From Eurosta solidaginis (Eukaryota > Arthropoda > Insecta > Diptera > Tephritidae): a stretch of 64,000 nt of DNA. The notes under the pieces are model-generated. The model was not told where the DNA came from. It did not search any database and worked only from the letters and a program-made list of their open reading frames with translations. The stretch lies in assembly GCF_040869045.1 (NCBI RefSeq), contig NC_090323.1:153966426-154030425 (forward strand), read 5' to 3'. This document shows positions 23,011 to 34,381 of this stretch, one piece after another. The position numbers and the translations under genes are program-made. The first letter of the stretch is position 1. Each line of letters begins with the position of its first letter.

Positions 23011-23040
23011 TTTTTTTTTATTCTTAGAGAGATTTCAAAT

Positions 23041-25706
23041 TTAGAAGAATGGCAAGTCTACGATATGGCGGCGCTTTAGCCGTATAGTTTCGTTAGTGGT
23101 GTCTAATAAACAAATAGCAGTTGGGTTTATGTGGTTAGATAGGTGTGTAAGATATTTAGCACTGTATTTTGATATTTCACACTTTATGAAAGGAATGCTT
23201 AGATCCTTGTGAATAGCTTCATTAGTGACAAACCAAGGCGCATTAATCATTGATCGTAATGTTTTAGATTGATACCGTTGCAGGATCTCCACATTGGATT
23301 TGCTAGCAGTACCCCAAAGCTGTATGCCGTAGGTCCAAATAGGTTTAAATATAGCTTTGTAGAGCCGTACTTTGTTTTCTAGACTTAGTTGAGATTTGCG
23401 ACCCAAGAGCCAGTACATCCGTTTTGTTTTTATTTTTAGCTGCTGTAGCTTAGCCTTAATATGGGGTTTCCAGGTAAGGCGTCGATCAAGATGCATTCCT
23501 AAATATTTGACTTTATCACTAGTAGGAATGTGATTATTGTTTAGAAATACAGCAGGACATTGATCTCTTCTTAATGTAAAAGTGACATGTGTGGACTTTT
23601 CCATTTCATAAGCCAAGATTCAAAAAGGTCAAGTTGATTTTGAAGAATAGAAGAAGCTTCAACATGGGACTCACTACAAGCGATAAAAGCGGTATCATCA
23701 GCAAAAGTCGCCACTTCTACTTCTTCTGATGTTGGCATATCCGATGTAAATATAGTATATAGGACGGGACCTAAAACACTACTCTGAGGTACACCAGCAT
23801 TAATTCCGTGAATTTGTGATGTCGCATCCTGGTGACTTACGTAAAAGTGTCTGTAACTTAAATAGGACTTGAGTACTAAGTAGAAATGTGCTGGCAAAAG
23901 CTTTTTTATCTTAAAAAGAATTCCCGGGTGCCATACTTTGTCAAAGGCTTATTGAATATCTATTAAAGCTGCAGAACAGTATTTTTCCCTTCAAGTGCAT
24001 CTGTTATAACATTTGCAATTCTATGGCATTGCTCCGGTGTACCATGCTTCACTCTAAACCCAAACTGATGTTCAGGTATGATGTTGTGATCCTAAATTAC
24101 TGGCAACATTCTTTGCAAAAATATTCTTTCGAATATTTTCGAAAATGTTGCCAGCAAACTAATAGGACGGTCAGACTTGAGACAGTTTTAGGGGTTTATT
24201 CGGTTTAGGTACCATGATAACAGCAGCACATTTCCACTGAGTTGGGTAGTGGTTCGTATTAAGAATAGCATTGTAAATAATAGTTAGAAATTCGATAGCT
24301 TTCTCAGGAAGAGCCTTCACAACTTTGCTATCAATATAGTCGTATCCAGGCGTTTTGCCATTACTTAATTTAAACACTTCTGCTGAGACTTCACTATTTA
24401 ATATCTTACTGATTGGCAAGTCCATTTGACATGGACATTTTAGAAAACTTAGTACCTCTGTATCGTCGTTGTTGCTATTCAAAGAATTAGGCTGGAATGT
24501 TTGATATAGATGTTTAGCAAAAACCTCTGCTTTGGTTTCTTCACTCCTACACCATACACCATCTAAATCCCTTACGGCGACGTTACGCTTGGTTTGCCGT
24601 TTTAGGTACTTTGTAGCTCTCCAGAGACTGTGTTCATAATTTTTAGCGGGTTCAAGGTTTTTATTGAATGAACTGAAATACTTATTTCTAAAATCAGATA
24701 GCTTTAATTTTAGTTGCTTCGTCGCTCTATTCAGAGCTCTCTTTTCTGCAGGATATCTATTTTCCTGCCAGGCTTTTCTTAATCTTCTCTTGGAAGCAAT
24801 AAGCTGAAATATTTCAGCTGGGAGTTGAAAGTTATCATTAGAAGTAGATTGATCCTTAGGGCTTAATAGATATGCAGCCTCATGAATAAGATTTGTAAAA
24901 GATTCTATTGCTGCGTCCAGATCAACGCCTGTTTTCACCAATACATTTAAGTCAATATGTTCAGTAATCCACTGTTGGAAGTATTCGATGTTAGTTTTTG
25001 GGGTGAGGATCTTATATTTCTTAGAAATGTTATGAACATTGCCATTGTATAGTACAATTAAGAGAGAATGATCGGAACTAAGATCATTACTGCTCTGTAT
25101 GCTTAGCTTGCTAACGGGTATACCAGTATATACCACAAAATCAAGAAGATCCGGGATTTTTCTGGGATCACTTGGCCAGTACGTTGGCGTGCCTGTTGAT
25201 AAAATGTCATAATTTCTTTTAGTGATGCATCTTTGAAGCTCTCTGCCTTTAGGGTTAACGAGCCTAGATCCCCACCATGGATGCTTAGCATTAAAGTCCC
25301 CACCTACAAAGAATTTGGAGCCAAAATTTTTAAAGATGTCATCATACTGATCAGTTTTTATACTGAATCGTGGTGGAAAGTATACTGAGTATATGGGTAA
25401 ATCGTAAGCATCACATTTAATTTTAACACCGGCCGCTTGTAAATATTCTTCCCTCACTTCTTCCAAAACTTCATATTTGATGGTAGTTCTGATTAAGATA
25501 GCAGAGCCGCCATGAGCTCTGTCGTGGGGATGATTTGCGCAAATAAGGTTGTAACCTATAACTTTAAAGTAGGCTTTACTAGTGAAATGAGTTTCGGACA
25601 CTAAGAAAATATCAATATTGTTTGAATTGAGAAACATTTTTACTTCATCTACATGGCTGTTCAAGCCATTGGCGTTCCAAATCGCTATTCGCAGGTTTAC
25701 TTGCAT
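23041..25706 (-). pseudogene. LINE ORF2: endonuclease plus reverse transcriptase
   Basis: The ATG at 25706 opens 511 codons. Residues 1-220 form an APE-like endonuclease: RIAIWNANGLNSHVDE, LVSETHFTS, FVGGDFNAKHPWWGS and LSSDHSLLIVLY carry the expected Asn, Glu, Asp-Asn and SDH catalytic blocks. The RT domain begins at ~residue 430 (SNGKTPGYDYIDSKVV) but a frameshift near 24175 follows MVPKPNKP. A second open piece (23571-23897) has GVPQSSVLGP and the catalytic TFADDTAFIA. A third (23041-23616) has YLGMHLDRRLTWKPHI and the C-terminal region. A small deletion near 23600 joins the last two. The enzyme would nick target DNA and prime cDNA; this copy cannot. Confidence 0.9.
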
Positions 25707-26345
25707 AATTTTTCCAACAACAGGGACATCATTTTAAATAAACTTTGAGTAATTTCAAGTTATTTAGAAAGTAAGTTTTCAATCTTTTCAAGGAGATTAT
25801 TATTTTGATTGGAATTATTTTGGACATATTGTGCATAAGACATATTTGGGTTGGAATTAACATTTTCTCTTTGTGTAGAGTTATGCAATTGAGGGAAATG
25901 TTGATCTGCATGAGAATAAGTTAAAACATTTTGTCTTTTGTAGGAAAAAGCTGGTTTTTTGGCGAGGCTCTGATACAACTCACATCCCTTATAGTTCGCT
26001 GGGTGGTTTTGCAAGCAATTAATGCATTTGGCTGGTGTATCTTTGCTTTTACCACATTCCACTGTTGCGTGATCTAGCCCACATTTAACACATCTATACG
26101 GTTTTGCGCAATATGATTTAGTATGACCGAACTCTTGGCATCGATGACACTGTACAATATCAGTTACCCTCTTTGGTGGGTCAACCTTTACAATAGCATT
26201 ACCGAGATATTTTAATTCAAATATATTTTTATTGTTATTATTTGGTTCTAGGTCAACGAAATGCATACATAAAGTCATGTTTGTGAATCTACTTCGTATA
26301 TTACTTACATTTCTTACCTGAAAACCCAACGCTTCTATTTCTTTT

Positions 26346-28162
26346 TATACTCAGTTGAGCAGAGCTCACAGAGTATATTAACTTTGATTGGATAACGGTT
26401 GATTGTACAGGTATAAAGGAATCGAGATAGATATAGACTTCCATATATCAAAATCATCAGTATCGAAAAAAAATTCGATTGAGCCATGTCCGTCCGTCCG
26501 TCCGTCCGTCCGTCTGTCCGTTAACACGATAACTTGAGTAAATTTGGAGGTATCTTGATGAAATTTTGGATGTTGGTTCCTAGGCACTCATCTCAGATCG
26601 CTATTTAAAATGAACGATATCGGACAATAACCACGCCCACTTTTTCGATATTGAAAATTTCGAAAAAGTGCGATAATTCATTACCAAATACGGATTAAGC
26701 GATGAAACTCGGTAGGTGAGTTGAACTTATGACGCAGAATAGAAAACTAGTAAAATTTTGGACAATGGGCGTGGCACCGCCCACTTTTAAAAGAAGGTAA
26801 TTTAGAAGTTTTGCAAGCTGTAATTTGGCAGTAGTTGAAGATATCATGATGAAATTTGGCAGGAACGTTACCCTTATTGCTATATGTCTGCTTAATAAAA
26901 ATTAGCAAAATCGGAGAACGATCACGCCCACTTACCAAAATAAATTTTTTTTAAAATCAAATTTTAAAAGAAAAGTTAATATCTTTACAGTATATAAGTA
27001 AATTATGTCATCATTCAACTCCAGTAATGATATGGTGCAACAAAATACAAAAATAAAAGAAAATTTCAAAATGGGAGTGGCTCCGCCCTTTTTCATTTAA
27101 TTTGTCTAGGATACTTTTAATGCCATAATTCGAACAAAAATTTACCAATCCTTGTGAAATTTGGTAGAGGCGTAGAATCTAGGACGGTAACTGTTTTCTG
27201 TGAAAAAGGGTGAAATCGGTTGAAGCCACGCCCAGTTTTTATACACAGTCGACCGTCTGTCCATCCGCTATGCCGTTAACACGATAACTTGAGTAAAAAT
27301 CGATATATCTTTACTAAACTCAGTTCACGTACTTATCTGAACTCACTTTGTATTGGTGTAAAAAATGGCCGAAATCCGACTATGACCACGCCCACTTTTT
27401 GGATATCGAAAATTACGAAAAATGAAAAAAATGCCATAATTATATGCCAAATACGAAAAAAGGGATGAAACATGGTAATTGTATTGGTATATTGACGCAA
27501 AAAAAAACTTGGTAAAATGGGTGTGACACCTACCATATTAAGTAGAAGAAAATGAAAACGTTTTGCAGGGCGAAAGCAAAAGCCCTTGGAATCTTGGAAG
27601 GAATACTGTTCGTGGTATTACATATATAAATAAATTAGCGGTACCCGACACATGATGTTCTGGATCACCCTGGTCCACATTTTGGTCGATATCTCGAAAA
27701 CGCCTTCACATATACAACTATGGGCGACTCCCTTTTAAAACCCTCATAAATACTTTTAATTTGATACCCATATCGTACAAACACATTCTAGAGGCACCCC
27801 TGGTCCACCTTTATGGCAATATCTCGAAAAGGCGTCCACCTATAGAACTAAGGCCCACGCCCTTTTAAAATACTCATTAACACCTTTCATTTGATACCCA
27901 TATCGTACAAACAAATTCTAGAGTCACCCCTGGTCCACCTTTATGGCGATATCTCGAAAAGGCGTCCACCTATAGAACTAAGGCCCACGCCCTTTTAAAA
28001 TACTCATTAACACCTTTCATTTGATACACATGTCATACAAACACATTCCAGGGTAACCCTAGGTTCTTTTTACAACATAGTGATTTTCCCTTACTTTGTT
28101 TCCACAGCTCTCAACTGAGTATGTGATGTTCGGTTACACCCGAACTTAGCCTTCCTTACTTG
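26346..28162 (+). mobile_element. HINE E2 inside LINE ORF1
   Basis: Starts TATACTCAGTTGAGCAGAG and ends CCCGAACTTAGCCTTCC then TTACTTG. It includes (GTCC)n at about 26490-26515 and about three satellite monomers near 27680-28030. It lies within a T-run on plus (ttcttttt to the left, ttttattt to the right), consistent with T/T insertion and no target duplication. The gag codons on each side join in frame. Confidence 0.88.
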
Positions 28163-28604
28163 TTTTATTTCGTCTACTGGAGTAGAGAAATGTAAATTTT
28201 TTAACATAATTCTATGCGCACGCTTCTGCTTAAGTTGATATGTATGGAAGTTAATTTCTTTTTCTTTAATAGCTTTTATCAAAGTTCTGTATGAATCTAT
28301 AGACTTCACCATTACTCGAATTTGACCATCTCTCAGAGACTTATAACTAAACTCGGATTTATTTATAACACTTTCAAAATACTTAATCATACCGCTAATG
28401 TCTGTAATATTTGGTATAATAATTGGTGTTGGTTTTGGTGTAATCTCTTCGAAGTTCTGTTGATTTCCATTATTACCATCTGACTCGTCTTGTAAGCTGG
28501 CAAACATGTTTGTGCTGCTGGAATTGCTGATTATGTTATTGTTGTTGTTGTTATTTGGAACATTGTTAATATTTTCTGCTAAGTTTTTATTCTTGGCTGT
28601 CTTA

Positions 28605-28950
28605 AGGCCCCATTACTGATACTTAGCATAGACTTGACTTGACTTGGAGTAAACTTGGCAACTTAGCCTTGATTATACTCCACTTAGCGCATACAATCTG
28701 ACATCATAATCAATAAATGTCAATTTGTATGACAAAATGTCAAAATGAAATGGAAACAAACAAATGGCATCTCAAAATGTAAACGTCACTTAGAACTTAC
28801 ATAGAAAATCAAAATTCAACAGACTTCTAAGTCAAGTTAAGTGTTGCTAAGTTTTGAGTAATCAGTAACATGCAATGTTAATTTAACAGAACTGTAAGTG
28901 ACAGTTCTCAAGCCAAGTCAAGTCTATGCTAAGTATCAGTAATGGACCCT
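28605..28950 (+). mobile_element. PIF/Harbinger-like MITE 1
   Basis: 346 bp with ~38-bp terminal inverted repeats (AGGCCCCATTACTGATACTT at left, its complement ending GGACCCT at right), flanked by TTA (28602-28604 and 28951-28953). A TTA/TWA duplication points to PIF/Harbinger. It has no coding capacity. Confidence 0.85.
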
Positions 28951-28962
28951 TTAGTTCTCTTA

Positions 28963-29316
28963 AGGCTCCATTACTGATACTTAGCATAGACTTGACTTGA
29001 CTTGAGAACTGTCACTTACAGTTCTGTTAAATGAACAGTGCATGTTACTGATTACTCAAAACTTGGCAACACTTAACTTGACTTAGAAGTCTGTTGAATT
29101 TTGGTTTTCTATGTAAGTTCTAAGTGGCGTTTACATTTTGAGATGCCATTTGTTTGTTTCCATGTCATTTTGACATTTTGTCATTTATTTAAAAGAAAAT
29201 TTCAAACCTGATTATGATGCCAGATTGTATGCGCTAAGTGGAGTATAATCGTGGCTAAGTTGCCAAGTTTACACCAAGCCAAGTCAAGTCTATGCTAATT
29301 ATCAGTAATGGAGCCT
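28963..29316 (-). mobile_element. PIF/Harbinger-like MITE 2, inverted relative to MITE 1
   Basis: 354 bp, same family and same terminal repeats (AGGCTCCATTACTGATACTT), TTA duplications at 28960-28962 and 29317-29319. Its internal sequence is the reverse complement of MITE 1 (acttgagaactgtcactt at its left equals the right end of MITE 1). Only 12 bp of LINE coding DNA separate them. Confidence 0.85.
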
Positions 29317-29984
29317 TTATGATCAATAGTGGGAGAGCATAACTGGCGTCTTTTGCTTGCCACAGTTTGCCATTCCACTTTGCTGTCATTTTCGTTGCTC
29401 ATATCAAAGTCCTCAAGAGCAGCATTATCATTAGTTGTGCTCAAAGATGTCATATTGATTGGGTTGCCTTGCAACGCAGCATTGAGGTTTGTTGTTTGTG
29501 CTGAGTATTGGTTAATTAAAGCATTTAACTCATTGACTATGTCAGCTGATCTCTGCACAGTGTGGCCTTGCTCTGAAGGTGAGCGTTGGTCACTCATTTG
29601 TTCACGTGTTAATTTTTATTGTGATAGTTTTATTAACACTCTTGAACTTAAATATGTTAAGCTTTAAATAGCTATTGTCTATTGTTTTTTATATTGTAAT
29701 ATTTATTTGGTTATTGTTGTAACAATAATTATTTCGAAACACTTAAAGTTTCTGATCTACATGTGCACTTGTTCACTTGTTGAAAAGTTGAGTTCGCTTC
29801 TACTTTCATTCTTGGAGAGTTTTTTTTTGTCGAGTATTGTTATATATTAATTGAATATTTCACCATATACATACATACATTTTAGCGTTCTTATAAATTT
29901 TGAAGCCCCTGCGGAGGCAGAAGACATTGACGGATTTCAATAAAAAAGAGGGTATTATTTTGTTATTATAAGGCACCTATCCAT

Positions 29985-30083
29985 TTTGCATTATCGAATA
30001 TTGGAGTTATTTATTCAACAGTTTAGTGATTCGAACGTTAGCAGAAAGCTGCAATTCAGAGGAATTTCAGTAAATTCGTTACA
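29985..30083 (+). repeat. Isolated 3' end of a gypsy-type LTR
   Basis: caacagtttagtgattcgaa, cgttagcagaa and ggaatttcagtaaattcg match the last ~85 bp of the 5' LTR at 3715-3800. No primer-binding site or gag follows (ttacaatataaacc instead of ttacaattggtg), so it is a detached fragment. Confidence 0.8.
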
Positions 30084-30324
30084 ATATAAACCAACTAACA
30101 GACCCCTGAGAGGTCCATCTGAGTAGTTTTTACCTCTAGCTCTCCCTCCCTATATCTCCCCCATTGCCCTATCTTTTATTCACTCCACCCTCTGCCATTT
30201 TTTCTCATTTTCGGTCTTTTCCCTCACTTCTTTTCCGGTCTATCTATCCCTGTCTCTCTTCTTCGTCTAACTCTAACTCTTTCTCGTTCCCTCTATTATC
30301 TTCTCTGTAATTCTTTTTATTCTT

Positions 30325-30367
30325 CCCCAGTCCCAGTCCCAGTCCCAGTCCCAGTCCCGGTCCCAGT

Positions 30368-30398
<31 letters not shown>

Positions 30399-30447
30399 TA
30401 AGTCCCAGTCTCAGTGGCAGTCGAAGTCCCAGTCCCAGTCCCACTCG
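30325..30447. repeat. (CCCAGT)n hexanucleotide array
   Basis: About 20 CCCAGT units with CTCAGT and CCCGGT variants. A shorter tract of the same unit is at about 30671-30700. The reverse strand reads as a G/L/R-rich frame, which is only a translation of the repeat. Confidence 0.92.
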
Positions 30448-31000
30448 GTCCTTGTTCCATATCCCGAAAAAAGTGTCGTAAATTCGAATCCAGGCAAAGG
30501 GCTACTTATAAACGAGATTTCAGGCAAATCTAACCATGAGTAGACTTTGTTAGAAATTATCAGTCCCTGGTCCACTTTCTGGAAAAGTGTCGTGATTGTT
30601 ATTCGTTCGAAGAGATCTCCTTCCCTCTTTTCTCACTCTCTAGTTCTTTTTATTCTTCTCCATCCCTTATTCCCAGTCCCAGTCCCAGTCTCAGTCGGTC
30701 CCTGGTTCATATCCCGAAAAAAAGTGTCGTAAATACGAATTCAGGCAAATGGCTCCCTATATACGAAATTTCAGGCAAATCGAACAATGAATAGAATTTG
30801 TTAGAAATTATCGCTCCCTGATTCATTTTCTGGAAAAAAGTGTCGTGAATAGAATTCGTTCGAAGAGATCGGTCCCTAGTCCACTTCCCGAAAAAAGTAT
30901 CGTAAATACTAATCTAGGCAAAGGGCTACCTTTATATCACATTTCAAGCGAATCGAACCGTGAATAGAACTTCTTCGAATAGATCAGACCCACTTCCCGG
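30447..31000. repeat. Decayed tandem repeats with ggtccctggttca-type units
   Basis: Two unit types alternate. The long type (about 115 bp, at 30447, 30698 and 30870) carries cccgaaaaaagtgtcgta and tcaggcaaa. The short type (about 60 bp, at ~30562 and 30813) carries tctggaaaaaagtgtcgtga and gttcgaagagatc. The order is long-short-(CCCAGT)-long-short-long. No coding signal. The stretch from 31000 to 31296 ends ctttatatatagagatta and shows nothing else recognisable. Confidence 0.75.
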
Positions 31001-31296
31001 CAAGAAACTTCGCAGGCACACTCTCCGTGCTGCTGTGAAGCCATCCTACGTAAAATCGGCAAAGTGGTTTCAGAGTCAATAAACTGCATACAAATACCCA
31101 ACTTCTTTATATATAGAGATTAATTAGACTATGGGCGGTAGAAGTTAAAACCTTCAACTTCATTTAAGTCTAGGGCTACACCATTTTTGCGCTCATAACC
31201 GCAATCGTGAATAGTTTAGCTTTGGTCCAACAGCAGAACTATGCTACCTTTAGGGACGTTATATAGAAGGGTATTGCATCACTAACATTATATTTT

Positions 31297-32960
31297 TATA
31301 CTCAGTTGAGTATAGCTCACAGAGTATATTAACTTTGATTGGATAACGGTTGGTTGTACAGGTATAAAGGAAACGAGATAGATATAGACTTCCATATATC
31401 AAAATCATCAGTATCGAAAAAAAATTTGATTGAGCTATGTCCGTTCGTCCGTCCGTCCGTCTGCCCGTTAACACGATAACTTGAGTAAATTTTGAGGTAT
31501 CTTGATGAAATTTGGTATGCAGGTTCCTGGGCTCTCATCTCAGATAACTATTTAAAATGAACGATATCGGACTATACCACGCCCACTTTTTCGATATCGA
31601 AAATTTCGAAAAACCGAAAAATTGCGATAATTTATTGCCAAAGACGGATAAAGCGATAAAACTTGGTAGGTGGGTTGACAATATGACGCAGAATAGAAAA
31701 TTAGTAAGATTTTGGATAATGGGCGTGGCACCGCCCGCTTTGAAAAGAAGGTAATTTAAAAGTTTTGCAAGCTGTAATTTGGCAATCGTTGAAGATATCA
31801 TGATGAAATTTGGCAGGAACGTTACTACTATTGCTATATATATGCTAAATAAAAATTAGCGAAATCGGATGAAGAACACGCCCACTTTTTTAAAAAAAAT
31901 TTTTTAAAAGTCTAATTTTAACAAAAAATTTAATATCTTTACTGTATATAAGTAAATTATGTCAGCATTCAACTCCAGTAGTGCTGTGGTGCAACAAAAT
32001 ACAAAAATAAAAGAAAATTTCAAAATGGGCGTGGCTCCGCCCATTTTCATTTAGTTTGTCTAGAATACTTTTAATGCCATAAGTCGAACAAAAATTCACC
32101 AATCCTTCTTAAATTTGGTAGAGGCATAGATTCTATGACGTTAACTGTTTTCTGTGAAAATGGGCGAAATCGGTTGAAGCCACGCCCAGTTTTTATACAC
32201 AGTCCACCGTCTGTCCTTCCGCTCGGCCGATAACTTGAGCAAAAGCCCATATATATTTACTAAACTTAGTCCACGTACTTATCTGAACTCGCTTTATCTT
32301 GGTATAAAAAATGGCCGAAATCCGACCATGACCACGCCCACTTTTTCGATATCGAAAATTACGAAAAATTAAAAAATGCCATAATTATATACCAAATACG
32401 AAAAAAGGGATGAAACATTGTAATTGTATTGGTCAATTGACGCAAAATAAAACTTTTAGAAAAAAACTTGGTAAAATGAGTGTGACACCTACCATATTAA
32501 GTAGAAGAAAATGAAAAGTTCTACAGGGCGAAATCTACAGCCCTTGGAATCTTGGAAGGAATACTGTTCGTGGTATTGCATATATAAATAAATTAGCAGT
32601 ACCCGACATATGATTTTCTAGATCACCCTGGTCCACATTTTGTTCATTAATACCTTTAATTTGATACCCATATCGTACAAACACATTCTAGAGTCACCCG
32701 TGGTCCACCTTTATGGCGATATCTCGAAACGGCGTCCACCTATGGAACCAAGGATCACTCCCTTTTAAAATACTCATTAACACCTTTCATTTGACACCCA
32801 TATCATACAAACATATTCTAAAGTCACCCCTGGCCCACCTTTATGGCGATATCTCGAAAAGGCGTTCACCTGTAGAACTAAGGCCCATTCCCTTTTAAAA
32901 TACGGTATCTCGAAAAGGCGTTCACATATACAACTAAGGCATACTCCCTTTTAAAATACT
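31297..32960 (+). mobile_element. HINE E3, truncated by the assembly gap
   Basis: Starts TATACTCAGTTGAGTATAGC and has (GTCC)n at about 31438-31465, the paired gggcgtggc/gccacgccc words and about two satellite monomers. It runs into the N gap and no hairpin/CTTACTTG end is seen on the other side. Confidence 0.88.
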
Positions 32961-33060
32961 NNNNNNNNNNNNNNNNNNNNNNNNNNNNNNNNNNNNNNNN
33001 NNNNNNNNNNNNNNNNNNNNNNNNNNNNNNNNNNNNNNNNNNNNNNNNNNNNNNNNNNNN
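32961..33060. other. Assembly gap (100 N)
   Basis: Exactly 100 N, the usual placeholder for a gap of unknown length. It lies inside the satellite part of E3, a likely reason for assembly failure. Confidence 0.99.
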
Positions 33061-33359
33061 TGAATTTAAGAATTGTATGGTGTAAAAGGGGACTTGGGAA
33101 GAGTTCAAAGTTATTAACAAAACCCCCTTATTGCTTTACATTAGTAATAGGAAGTTTTTTTTTATTTCTGTCCCGCTTAGAACATAGTTTTAGATTCGGG
33201 AGGAAGGTCATATACTGGCATACCTGTTCTAAGAAGTGATTGGAGTGGAGCGAAGTAGTCCCCTACTCGCAAGGGAGTACTTTGAGACTATTCACAAAAT
33301 AGTCCCAAATTCTACTGGGATTAAATAAAAACGATTGAAAAAATTTAAGAAAAATTTTT

Positions 33360-33585
33360 CGTCAAATTAATGAAAAGTTTTATACGAAAATTCGTAATCA
33401 TTCAATAGAAGCGGCAGAACTTACAGATTTGGAGGCAGCTATTAAGCTAGGTCCTAAAAAACTTTTAGTATTCGCCAAGAGGTCGGGCTATTTTATATTA
33501 TATGTTAGTCCTGTAACCTAATATGGATACATTCACTCTATGTGAGGTCCTTTTTGACCGGCCAGTTCAACCTAAACTAATTTGT
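33360..33585 (+). pseudogene. LINE 3' end: ORF2 C-terminus and 3' UTR
   Basis: The plus strand can be read as TDLEAAIKLGPKKLLVFAK before a stop, then the 3' UTR words ctatgtgaggtcctttttga and ccggccagttcaacctaa. The same arrangement occurs at 43345-44158. It is a 5'-truncated LINE remnant. The preceding 33061-33359 shows no recognised feature. Confidence 0.65.
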
Positions 33586-33589
33586 CTCA

Positions 33590-34373
33590 TTTAAGGTCAG
33601 CGTTTTTTTCCGAGTGTATGAAGTAAGTACTCACCCATTCACTTTCTGTGTTATATTCGTGCTGTGACACCAGCAGAGCACGCTTAAGCAAAAAGCACCA
33701 TCATATTGCATGGTTGCCATAAATTAATCCTCGACAGTTGCTTGTTTCTAATGTCAAAACGAGTGATTTGTTGTTGTTGCTATAACTGGTGGTGGCATAT
33801 ATGTACTATGATTTGATGTTAGTGTAATAGAAAATGCCAACTGCCAGCAATTAATTGAAAATTCAATAGAAAATTAACATACAACGGAATTGCAAAATTC
33901 CATACCCACAACCATACATGCAAACAAATATTCCATATGTATGTACATACTTTTGTCCAAGCATAAATAGGATATGGCTAGTATGAATTTGTTACACGGC
34001 ATAGCATATGAAATATGAATCTAAGCAAATATTCCTGGATATGGATATTGTGTACTTGTAACTAGCAACATAACGCATACACACTCACACTCATACACAC
34101 AGGACGTTTGATAGAATAAAGACTAAAATTTGTTTGCATGCATCCAACAATAATTCTATTCACATAGTAACCTATCAATATTTGCATGCTCGAACGTGTG
34201 TATCATGTGGGTGGCGGCCGGGGGTAGCATGAGAGTCCGCTGACCCATGCTTGATTTAAAAAATTTCTGCACTGCATATAAAACATGGCATTGAGATTAT
34301 CATTACAGAGATCAGCTATAACTTACACGAATTAGGAGGACCAAACAATTAATGTAGCGTTACAATAATACGA
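33590..34373. other. Spacer without recognised features
   Basis: AT-rich, apparently single-copy-like sequence with short runs of cacacac/catacat words. No frame above about 60 codons with coding character, no RNA gene and no repeat family shared with the rest of the window. Confidence 0.5.
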
Positions 34374-34381
34374 CTCCTTGG

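Larger units (their letters stand above)
25760..29597 (-). pseudogene. LINE ORF1 (gag with zinc knuckles), interrupted three times
   Basis: The ATG at 29597 (MSDQRSPSEQGHTVQ) begins ORF1. It is cut after TIDH by MITE2, leaves 12 bp between the two MITEs, resumes with KNKNLAENINNV, and continues through MFASLQDESDG to STPVDEI at about 28165. The HINE then intervenes, and the frame resumes with EALGFQVRNVSN at about 26335. The C-terminal part has three CCHC-type knuckles: CHRCQEFGHTKSYC, CVKCGLDHATVEC and CINCLQNHPANYKGC. Skipping the three insertions and their target duplications leaves one continuous frame, so ORF1 was intact when they landed. Gag binds element RNA. Confidence 0.87.
23011..29830 (-). 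mobile_element. Jockey-like LINE, nearly full length but split by three later insertions
   Basis: On the minus strand the order is 5' leader (about 29830-29598), ORF1/gag (29597-25760), ORF2 with endonuclease and RT (25706-23041), a short 3' UTR and a poly(A) tail (run of T at 23011-23019). Two MITEs (28605-28950, 28963-29316) and one HINE (26346-28162) lie inside ORF1. Without them the element is about 4.3 kb, close to Jockey-clade sizes. The 5' boundary is placed at the T-run near 29820-29830 and is approximate. Confidence 0.85.

Noticed and set aside
30244..30444. G/L/R-rich minus-strand frame
   Set aside because: Pure translation of the CCCAGT hexamer array.
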